This document shows positions 14,801 to 25,700 of a stretch of 64,000 bases of DNA, piece by piece (position 1 is the stretch's first letter; each line of letters begins with the position of its first letter). This DNA comes from Mesaphorura yosii. Its lineage: Eukaryota > Arthropoda > Collembola > Poduromorpha > Tullbergiidae. The notes beneath the pieces were generated by a model. That model did not search any database. It had not been told where the DNA came from and worked only from the letters and a program-made list of their open reading frames with translations. Made by a program: the position numbers and the translations under genes. The stretch is taken from the NCBI GenBank assembly GCA_009869945.1, contig WIXG01000004.1, forward strand, positions 434,001 through 498,000, written 5' to 3'.

Positions 14801-17800
14801 AAGGGATTTGTTGATTACATTTTTTGTTGTGATTTTTTCTGCTTCAGAACGCAACGCGTGTCATTCGTGTGTCTCTCCAACCACAGCGTATAATTTTACC
14901 GGCTCGAGGATTTTACTACGATCTTAATCTCCTCACTGCTATAAATAAAGGACGCACTGCTGCCAGGCTGTGGTGCTTGTGGTTAAGTAAACACATGCCA
15001 TATATAACAGAAACTGATTAATGACTGACAGCGAAGAATGTGAAGCTGTCAACTACCAGATTTATCATTCAATTTGCTCCCGTCGCTTTCCGCTTTAAAG
15101 CGCCTTCACTCCGTCTTCGTCTGCTAATTTATTTCACGGAGGAGGCAAGCGAGAATGATACTGTCAAAATTAGTTTTGGGCGCGGTGTGATGGCATTATA
15201 TGTTACTTGGCTCCATTTCTATTAATTTCATATCCAGCAAGAACGCGCCGTGCATGCAGTCAATAAATGCAAAACAGTAGTGATACAATTCCGACTTCAG
15301 AGCTTAATCTTACGTTGGCATCTTCCGCTCGCTACGTCAATAATATCAAATTGCATTTCGTAGTATAGTATTTATCGTGGGTGGTAGTCTGACTGTGGTC
15401 AGGCAGCGAAAGTGATGTCTCGTCAGCGTCAGGCAAGATGAAATGAGGAATTGCTGAATGACTTTCGTTTCAATTACTCGAAAGAGAATGTATTGTTCAG
15501 TATACGTGCTTTTTGCGGTCTTCCGCAAGAAGATGAAAGAATGCGAAACAGATTAATGAAGTCTGCTTGCTCTTTCTGACATTCCGACGTGCTTTGAGTA
15601 AAATATTGCGTGCTATTATGACATGTATGGTGTGAAAAATCATTTAAGTTTTTAATTGCAGAGGCGAAATGAATTGCTCACTTCAGAAGTCATTCTGGTG
15701 TCGAAAAAATCTTTGTTTCATTGTTTTGCCTTTCCGTTGTATTGCCCTCTTCAGGATTTTGTAGCTTAGTTCGGTTTGATAGTACGATAAGCGTACGCTA
15801 ATTTTCCTCACCAAAAACTGTGTGACTCGATTTTATTTCCGGTTTAGAATTCAGAATGAATTTGACAGAGATTTACATTTCAGACACATACGTCGGCTCC
15901 TCTTTTCTTGCCATCGCCACTGGTTTTATTTATTATGGTGACTCCCTTTGTTTTGACGGTTTGCGAAATCTCAACTATCAACCTTTGCCATTAAACCGCA
16001 CATAACCAACTTTACGTCTTTGTTTTACTGCATTCTTGTCAAGAAGAAAGAGAAGCTCATGTTTTATTGACCTCAATCTTTGTTTTAACAAAGAATAATT
16101 GATTTACCGAGACGTTCTTTTACTGAACATGAAGTAGCACTACACTACATTATAAACGACACAAGTACAATATTGACATAAAATGCCATTATGACTTGTC
16201 AATAAAAGCCGAAGCCTCCACTCTCCACATCATAACTTACGGCGACGCTGTGTATTGTAGCTGTCTGGCGATCTGGCACACGTGATGGGATCAGAAGATC
16301 AGTGTTCGTAACTCTATCATTAGCTTGTGCATGTTCGCCGTGCACTTCATGAGTCAGTCGGATTTGTCGACTGATATGCAGTCCAAAGAGTTCCTAGTTT
16401 GTTGTCTTTTCTTCTCTTTCATTCATCTCGAAGAATTGCATAAGCCAAATAATGCAAAATGGAACCGAGTTCGAGTACCAAGATGAATATCTGTAAACAA
16501 ACGAAACCAAAGAGAACGATGTACGAAGAATGGTCTTGCTAACTAGAAAAACAAACAAATCACGCCACAATAAACATTTCAATCTTTTCTTGCTCATAAA
16601 TGTTCCGTTAGTACATAAACATGTTAGTGCGCAAAATGCTATCTGACGCGATGTGAAAAGACGAGCGCCGAGTTGCGCCAAATTGATTCGCGTTTGGAAG
16701 TGGTCGATGATTTCTGGTCGCTGTTGTCTTTAGCTAAAAAGGATAATAAATTCTGAAGGAATGTCGGGGTGTTATTAGTTTGAGCTTTCAAATCGCGGAC
16801 TTGAAACGTGAATTTTGTTATTGTTTCGGTGCCACAAAGCAAACAAATCAGTTAATTTAATTAAAGTAGACCGAAAGATAACATGGTTGAGCAATAATCG
16901 AAGTATTGAGTTCATGATCGAACAATTGCCACCAAATAGACTAAGTTTAGCAGATTCAGAATGGACCACTAATAATAATTCGCGACATGACATTTTGAAT
17001 CAGCAAAACACGGCTTCGAGTAGCGATAAAGTGCGCAGTATATTATTCTAGCACATCCACTTCTAATGTTCTACTGCCTATTGTTCTTGCTTAATGATTT
17101 TTCATTTTCCTTTCGATCGACAAGTTAAGTGTGTATTATTCAGTCCGAGTCTGTGCGAATTTGATGAATTTCATGCTGAGATCATTTTTAGGACAAAGGC
17201 CCGAAACTTGGCCTGGCAGAAAGAAAGCCGACGTAGGTCTTTCGGTTGATTGTTCCTTAAATTAAGTCTGGTAGTGATAAAGAGGAATACTAATCAAATT
17301 GTGTATCGAATCATTCACAAATTGTTGTCGATTTCTTCAGGAAAGAGACGCATGTTTCATTTGTTGCTTCATCATAACTTCATGTCCATTAAACTCGGGA
17401 AGCATTTAGCATTTGGTGGGGTTGATGAGGACATCTACAATGTTGATTCGATGATGCGTGTGTACACAAAAAGAAGAATTGTACAATTGAACCGAACGAA
17501 CCAAAGTTGAACGAGGTACAACGAAGGGTAGAAGTAGAAATGCTCCAAGTTCATGCTGCGAGTTCTCCAAGAGTGAACGAGGAATGAATGCAGTGTTGAT
17601 GCAATAGTTAACCTGCTGCTGCTGGCTCAGAATTTGAATGTTAAAAGAGAGGGTGGTTAGCTCAACATCTCGTCTGGTTTTGGTGAACGTACAATTCCAC
17701 ACGAATGCAATGCATGTTGAATGGGTTTCACGAAGGTTTATGCACTTGTGGTGCAACAATGCCATGCACTGCCTGTCGACGACGATGATTGCAATATTCC

Positions 17801-17875
17801 AAGATTCCTTGTGAATCAAGGTGCACCTGAAACTTTGATCGTGCAGCTACGAATTAAGTAGTTAATTGTGACCAG
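8873..17875 (+). other. 9-kb stretch between candidate 5' exons; no gene recognised
   Basis: If the two candidate exons are real, this is an intron. It contains palindromes at 13865-13897 and TATA-like sites at 11059 (TATAAATA) and about 14942 (TATAAATAAAGG), neither with a credible first exon. The 152-codon frame at 13219-13677 on the - strand looks like chance. Confidence 0.5.
13865..13897. repeat. Perfect 16-bp palindrome next to a 12-bp palindrome
   Basis: GAATCGACGTCGATTC at 13865-13880 is its own reverse complement. Five bases later TCGATCGATCGA at 13886-13897 is also a perfect palindrome. Such sites can bind dimeric factors; no function is shown. Confidence 0.6.
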
Positions 17876-17942
17876 CGTGTTTGTGGAAAACACAGTTCCA
17901 AGGGACAGGAGCGCAACGAGCAGCCTGTCCAAGGCCTGCACG
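17876..17942 (+). other. Candidate 67-nt coding exon upstream of the klarsicht-like gene
   Basis: This short, locally GC-richer stretch lies between a modest acceptor (TTGTGACCAG) and a strong donor (CACG|GTAAGAAA). Read in phase 0 it encodes RVCGKHSSKGQERNEQPVQG then LH and leaves one base, which is the phase the exon at 22716 requires. With exon 8773-8872 it would add 27 residues to the N-terminus. Other frames are also open over this short length, so coding status is uncertain. Confidence 0.3.
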
Positions 17943-20900
17943 GTAAGAAACATTACTAACCAACTAGTAGCTGACTTTTCATTTCTGCCTTTGAAAAGTT
18001 GCAATCCAGCGGCACCTGATTCGCTGAGAAAGCTTTGGAAGTTTGTGTTTACATTTAGAATTTAGACAGGTTCGCTGGTTTCTAAATCGTTAGGAATGAC
18101 AATTCTTAGTTCATTCTACCACTTCAAAACTGGCCACAATTTGCTCGTCGGAGTCGGATGTGATTGTGTTTATTTCCGCATTCAAGGAAAATAAAATGAG
18201 ACCTTTCTTTATCCAAATAAGAATTTTAGCGATGACTTCTTACATTAAGTTAGGCAGCTATACTTTAACCGCCAAATACTCATCCGACAGATTAGACTGG
18301 TCTCATCATCAGTACGTTCATTGTTACACCGTTCATTCACACATGCTTAGAGTACTCGTTTGTAAACGGCATTTCGATTACATTGGGTAGTACTCCGAAA
18401 CGCCCGCCTTCGTTGGTTTGGTTATTAATAGTCAATGATGAATACAGTTGGGCATTTATCGCACTCGCGCACGCACAAAACGTATCAACCGGGTGTAAAA
18501 TAATAGTTTTAAATGGATGAAGAGATTATTTTCGTGCAATGCAAGTGGGCGAAATGTGCATGTGCATTGTGCAGTGCAATACCGATATTCCGGTGTCCAT
18601 TGCCAGTGCCAGTGCTCTGAGTTGAGTATGGAGCAGAAGGAGCATGTGCCCTGCTTCTAAATTGCTCAATCTAATCAATTTTTGTAAACAGGCATGACTC
18701 ATTCACTTTACATGTCCTATCGCACTGAGTTCCGTGGTGGATTGAAAATGGAATGGTGGAGGAAAAGCCTTTAGCCAGGCATGCATAAAGAGGTATGGAA
18801 AGAGATAACATCGTCTGAGAGGTAAAAAGTTCATGAACGTGAGCTCACGAGAGACAGGCACGGCACCCTCCTCGCGTAATTCATTCATGATACGGTTAAA
18901 TGTGCGCACAGGGTGCCAGAACCTAATGCTGAAATACTGAAGTCAGAGTTCGTTCTTTCGAAATACGATGCACGGCCTTTAAAACTAAACCATTGAACAA
19001 AATCTATCTTGTTGCTGTTGCTTGTTTGTTAATGATGCATAAATTCAATTCAAATGTCGTAATTGAAGTTTATTGATGATTGAAAAAGAGATAATGAAAC
19101 GAATGAAGGAATCGTGGACAGACTAAAAATAATCTCATTATTTAATATTTGCAAACGGTTGCGCGTTGATTCGTGGGTCAAGATGTCATGAGGAAATTCT
19201 CCATCTTACTGTCTAGCCTAGTAGTCTTTTATCGAGTCGAGAAGGACGGCGACATTTTTCGCATCCCGTATATTTCTGGACCAGATTTCATGCCCGTGAT
19301 GAAACTCACTAACGTAGAACGGAGATATTGCCATTTACAATTTACGTTCCCTGCGCACTTGTTTATGGCCGGAATTTCGCATTCCGGTTTCTTATCTCGC
19401 TCATGCCGTTGATTCTAGTTTGAGCACAAGTATGCAGTCAGACAGACGTCAGCGGACTCGTTCCCAAAACCAACATTGTGTGGTAATGAAGTTGTATTAT
19501 AAAGCAATTAAAATTAAGAAGCTTCTCAGTGAAGACGACACAAGAAAAGAGCGGCAACCACATGAAATTATCATGATTATTCCTTGTTTTGTTGTTTTAC
19601 ATCTGCGCTGACCACTGATTAATGTACTGGGATCATAAAATCATAAAAAGCTGACGAAGACGCTTGTTCACTGTGCTCACTTCTTGTTCAGTCGCATTCC
19701 TTTGCATGATTCGCGATTTCATGGCTAGTTGACTGCGACTTCTTCATCTATTTTGATTTATTGGAGTGTGAGCACTATTTGAATAATGCGTAGACGCCGA
19801 TCGTGAACAGCTTCGAAATTCCAATCACATTGGTGTTTATCAGAGGCTGACCTGCAAATTATCCTCATCAGGAATCAGCTCCACCTCCTCGCAATTATTT
19901 CTAACCTTGATAACTTTATTGCTTCACTCCGTGCTGCTTTGAATATCGTAAAGTAATTATTGCAATCAAACTCGCGAGTGCGACTGTTGACTGTGATGAG
20001 CCCTGGAATTTCTTTTACTACTTGCTTGCTCTACTATAATTGCTTGCTTTACTGATTTCTCTCAATTATCGTAATTGCTATTGCAAGTTGAAACGCGTCA
20101 GTAGTAAGTTGACTTGAATTAAATTTGTGCACTCAAGAATGATAATTAAGCCGTGTCCAACCACAACAACACGTGGGCTCTAATCTTTGATCAAGTTTCC
20201 ACCACGCATTCCTGACATTACGCATTGTATTCAAATTACTCAGCATGTTGTGATTTGATTTGAAAAGCATGTGCAATTAAAATCACATTTTCTTCATCGA
20301 ACACGAATTGTTACTTAAATTCGCATCACATACTGCTGCGGAATCAAAAGCAGTCCCCTTCGCAAGCTGGTAATTGATTCAAGTTCATGCGTGTGAGCTT
20401 GGCTAAGCTTTTCAACGTATCGTAGTAGTTGAACTTGAATAATAAGCTATTATTTCATTCATTAAGTACACACATTAGGTAAATACCTTCCGTTTATCTG
20501 ACCGATCGCATAATTTGGCAAGCGATCCTGTACTATGACTGTGATGCTACTTGCTGAATTAATGAATACAATGGCGGAAGAGAGTTGTTACTCGATGGCT
20601 CATGCGAGAAACATACTACGAGAAGCCCATTCCTGTAATTTCTCTTCGATTCAGGTGGATAACTTACAATCACGCAATTTATCAGCAATATTTTCGTGCT
20701 TTATATCAGGCTTCGCCATTCGCCTGCTTGTTGTTAACCCTTCATTACTCTGACTTTTGCTTTTGCTGAATGGGGAAGCAGCAAAACGGTCACAATGAGG
20801 GTCCCAAACTCATACCCATCAATGAAGTGCAATGGCAATGGGATTTTAAATGCATGCAGGCCATATTATTCAGGACTACAGACAAGAACATGTATATGTA

Positions 20901-22067
20901 GACTAGCTCACCAAAACAGTCAAGAACTCGAAATGGACAAAGTTTCAATAATTCTATTTTATATTTATGGAACACACGTGTGCAAGAGCACTAACCTTGA
21001 AATGGCTGCTCGAAAACCTGCATTTCCACCCCATCCATTACATTCGGAGTTCCATGTTCTATCTACAGTGGTTTTATTTTCATTTCCGTTTGATATCCTG
21101 TAATGCTTGTCGGGTGTGCTTTAGCCTTCACCTACTCGTGATGGACGCTTTCGGGGTTCGGACTACCTTGTTTCAAATTATTCGTCGGCAACTTTTTTTA
21201 GTAGCAATACTCTAGAAAAGTCAGAAATTAGAATCAGATATGAGGTCAAAGGCACTTTAACGGCCTTAACCTCTCCGGACAACCAATAAACAACCAGCAT
21301 ACTTTAAGCATGAAGCAATAGTTTTAGTACTTGAGAATGCAATGCTTAAAATATTGAAGTGGATTTTTTAGCGTGTATGAGTTCAAGTATGAGATGTTAA
21401 CAACCTATTAAGCATGATTAATACATTAGTTGTCAAGTTATTCATATTTTCGTCAAAATTGGTATCAAGCTCTGGTTTACTTCTCCGGTTATATTGTACT
21501 GATTCAGAGTGCATATTTTTTGCCTAAGTCTGATATCATCTTTAAGACTCTCGTTCTTGATTCTTGAAGGTGCGAAGAATTTAATTGACACAAATGTTAC
21601 CGTCCATCATTGTCACAGGAAGGTATGTCGCCCACCATCCCCACCATCTTCTCAAGCAAATGAAAGAAACGGACACGGCTTTTCGCACTTGTTCCTGTGA
21701 TTGTCGTCGACATCATATTTCCGTCACACATACGTCCAAATCAGAAGAGGCTTACAGTTGTAAATTGTGAACACAAAACATATAACACTGTTCATGTCTG
21801 TTTTGACAATTTGCTTTCGCGAATTCTGCTTCCTTTCACTTTTCCGTTTGTTGGGCTTGGTTTATGGTCTTTGCTTTTGCAGTTTGCAATAATTGGTCTT
21901 TGTTTCGGTAGTTGGCACCAATGAAAGGAAAGCGTGCCATGCCGTGCGGGCTATGCCGTCCATGAAAGATGGTGATCACTTAATTGCGCATTGTGCTACC
22001 TGTTATTCGGACAGGTTAATTTAAATGGGATTGCCCTCACTCTGCTTTTAATCCCACAAGAGTTAAG
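17943..22067 (+). other. 4.1-kb stretch upstream of the klarsicht-like gene; no gene recognised
   Basis: AT-rich, with short unrelated open frames. It would be intronic if exon 17876-17942 belongs to klarsicht. The segment 22266-22715 up to the first secure exon is also without recognisable content, apart from the TTCTTATAG acceptor at its end. Confidence 0.5.
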
Positions 22068-22265
22068 ATGGGTTGTACCTCAAGTCTAATTCCCTTCTCG
22101 TTTCTGTTTCTTGCAGGGCCTGGACGTGCACAGAAATGCTTCGGCAACATAAAGGAAGATAAGCTCACAGGACTTGGGTCAACATCAACTGCAGACGGGG
22201 TCAACACCACTGCAGATAAAAGTGTGCATTCACACTGCTGCTGCTGCATGTGTAGCTTGAGATAG
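22068..22265 (+). CDS. Possible 65-aa ORF or alternative klarsicht 5' exon; unresolved
   Basis: An ATG at 22068 opens 65 codons beginning MGCTSS, with a hydrophobic run (LIPFSFLFLAG) and a Cys-rich end (HCCCCMCSLR). The stretch TTTCTGTTTCTTGCAG inside it (ending 22116) is also an excellent 3' splice site. The same DNA could therefore be an intron end followed by an exon from 22117, with a weak donor near 22212 (AAAAGTGTGC) that would keep phase into 22716. I cannot choose between a small secreted or acylated peptide, an alternative 5' exon of klarsicht, and chance. Confidence 0.2.
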   Translation: MGCTSSLIPFSFLFLAGPGRAQKCFGNIKEDKLTGLGSTSTADGVNTTADKSVHSHCCCCMCSLR

Positions 22266-22715
22266 TCCATGTTTACAAGATCAATCACGACCTCACTCGA
22301 GCTGTTGATTCCGAGAAGCAAAGTTCAGTTGCAGCTGAGTTTCCTGAAGCATAGACAAACGACGACTCCAGCGAGACAAGGCGCAAGAAGAAGATTGGTG
22401 GAGAGATAGCAACCGACTTTGTTCCAACACCTGCTTACTTTTCCTCACCAGTGCCAAAATTAATTAACGTCAGCTAAAATGCCAAAGCAATACATTTTTC
22501 GTGATTCTCCATGAGCTTTTCTCAGCACACAGTTCCGGTGGGGTAGCGGCATGAATACTCACACGTCAAGCCTTCAGGGAATGACACTGATCTTAAAATT
22601 CGCATGAATCAAGATTGTCACATGTAACTTACTATCGGATACCTCTTCTGAGTTCATGTAAGTCACGCCACAACGAGCTAACCGACCATCCTACCTAACT
22701 CGGTTTTTCTTATAG

Positions 22716-25700
22716 TTGAAAGAATGAATCGAATGAAGTGGAGTCATTCCATGACATCTCTGGAATCACCACACAAGCTGCTAAGGACTCCGGAGGGACT
22801 AAAGAAATCGTCTCCGTTGAACAGGCTCTCGACCAACAGCCTCAACTCCAAGAAATCAAGGTGATTGTCTTTAATTAAAGACTCACGTTATGTCCAACAT
22901 GTCTGCCTCGCCTGGAGATGACGAAAGCTTAACTCGTCTATGAATATGAATTTTTAAGTATTAAGACGCAGATTTCTCGTTGCACAATATGACAATAATC
23001 GATTTCAAAGCTGAAAAGCAATAAATTGTAATTGAAGGCGTAGTCTGCGTCCTTGCAATCGGCTCAAATGATTAAACCAAATATGAATAACCTGCAAGGA
23101 TATAATTATCACATTTTCGATTATTCACGCGTAATTGTTCTCTTTTGCGTAACAGCAAAGATCAGTGAGCAAATGAGTTTGAAATTGAATTTAGGATTTG
23201 TTTTTATAATTATAAGTTATATACACTTGTTAATCTCATCCATCCGTCCAGTTCCAATCGTGCTGTTGGGACACGAATTCAATTCTAAACTATTGAATAC
23301 ACTTCTGTATTTCTGTAAGGAGTGAAACAATTGGATGGCATTTTCTCGTACCCGAGCTACTTGAATCAGCCGTGTCATACTTGTGAGAAAGATAAGATAA
23401 GCTACTAGTATTTATGAATGTACACTATGACCCAGTTTAAGCTAGCAAAGTGATAAGTGGTTAATTCGTACGTATACATTTGACAATGATTAAAAGCAAA
23501 TCCTATTCTTCAATTAGGCGCACGTTTGACAAGAAATTGTGGAAACACTCTTGCGGGTCTGAGGGAGGAAGCCAGGAGGAACTGTGGAAAATGTCGATTC
23601 TAGCATGCCATGTAAGTGACTTCGCTATTTACAAAGTAACAGGTCCGTAAGAAATTCGTCTGGATTTAAACTCTTGCTGAATTTACAGGGATCGCAGAAT
23701 TTCCGAGCAAGTGAGTCAGAAGCACGAATCGAGGAATTCTTGAGGGACTACTCGAAGCTGTGCCACTGGTTGAATGAAATTCAGTTAGCCAGAGGAAGAT
23801 GTGCCAGTAATGCCGGCCTGGCAAAATTGGTAAGTGTTGAAGCGGCAGCTGTGAATCTCTCATGTTCAAGTGCATTTATTAATTCGTACTCTTCGTTTTC
23901 AGGCTGAAGAGTTGAGGATCAACAAACTCTTGAAGCGCGAATTTCTTCTCAAGGCGAGCAATTTGGCGAACGAGTAAGCTGTTACCATTTTTATTTTTTG
24001 AATAGTAACATGCCTAAAACTTTTCTTTTGGTTTTCTCAGCGTGCCCATCTCAAAGGAAGAATTCATTTGGCGAGCCAAGCATTTGGCCTCGCAATGGAA
24101 TGCACTGGAGAAATTACTGCAGTGCCAGGGTGTATCTCACAAGCTCAACACTGAACCCGTGGGAGATGGTAAATGCTGCTAACTGATATAAGCTGCAACT
24201 TTTAACTATCGAACTCCTATTTGCGAAAACGAAGCCGTAGAGCAGAGGAACAATTGCTCAAAAATTTGACGCAAATTTATTCTACTTTAGAAGTTCAGAG
24301 CAGATGTGGCACTTTGGATGGATGTTTCCGCGCAGACTTTAAACCAATAAACCACAATTTAGTCCAAATAATTTTATAATTTTCCACTATTTGGCAAATT
24401 ATATTTAACTCAGGAAATTATTTCAAGAAGGAGAAAGCTACAAAATTTTGCGGTGGGACCTCTTTTATTTCATTATAGAAATTCAGAAATATATTAAACT
24501 TTAGCCAGATATCGAATCGCTTCGCTTCTGATTCCCAAAAGGTTTAGTAAGAGTTTGTTCAAGCATATGATCGTGCCAATGTGGAATTTTATTCAGGAAG
24601 TCAATGTCCAGTTGCGCCCAACCAGGTGTTTGAATGCAAACGAAAGTTTTCGACGACTTGTCGTAATTGGCGTATCATTTCAGCTATTGAGATCAATTTT
24701 AGTGACAGTTTAGCTGAAGTGGGTGAACCTTCGAAGCAATAGCAAAAATCAATAAGTGATTTGAACAGTAGTGAATACAATTGACGAGTCATACGAATTC
24801 AATTTTTTATGCTGGAGTTCGGTGATTTAAAAGTTGTCACTCTGCTTTAATACATTTGACTGCAGTTAACTGACTGTGACTAACTGTGATTAATAGTTTG
24901 TAATTCTAAATTTATGAACTCAGGTAAAGAAACTTACGATGTCAACTGGCTGAAGAACTGGTTGCATGAGATTGAACAGAGACTCCAGCCATTAAAATTC
25001 AAGCTGGACTGGTCCTCTGCTCAAGTCGCAAGGGAATTGGAGAGACACAAGGTACGTCTCAAAGTACTTTACTTAATGGCTCGTATTTAAAGTCTCCGTA
25101 AAAATGTTGCAATCTCACCATAAATATGATACATTTCAAATATACTTCTTTTCCCCATAAAAATATCATGTCTCCATAAATTAAAATTGAAATTTGACCA
25201 TATTTATTCAACAATGACCATAAAAAATACAAGTATGCTTGCATTTAAGAAATAAAATAGAGTTAGTTTTTATTGAGTCAATAATGCTTTCTTTGCAAGG
25301 CATGGACGCCCTCTTTTACGCTTTTGGCCAATTGGAATAGCTTTTGCAATGTCAGGGACAATGAGCAGTTTCTTAAAAATAGCAATTCCAATAAGGTGTT
25401 TACAGATGTAACTTTTCAAGAACACAGGGCATGTACAGGGCCCATTTTTCCAATCATCGCCGGGAAAAATGACAAGCCAGGTTGTAGATTGGTATTTCTT
25501 AAAAGTGTCGAACGTGCGCCAATTTAAACGTTGCTTTTGGGCCAGGAACTTATTTATTTCAGCTTCAACGACTTTTTTGTGGTCGCCTGTTGCAATGAAA
25601 TAGAAAGTCTCGTTTCCCCTTTGCCTGTACTTGATAGCCGCTGATTCATGCCCTTTGATAGACGCGAACCACGAGTACCCTTCTGTCAATTTGGCCGGGC

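Noticed and set aside
17177..17188. TGAGATCATTTT, the first 12 bases of bantam miRNA
   Set aside because: The match stops after 12 bases and no complementary arm lies within hairpin distance.
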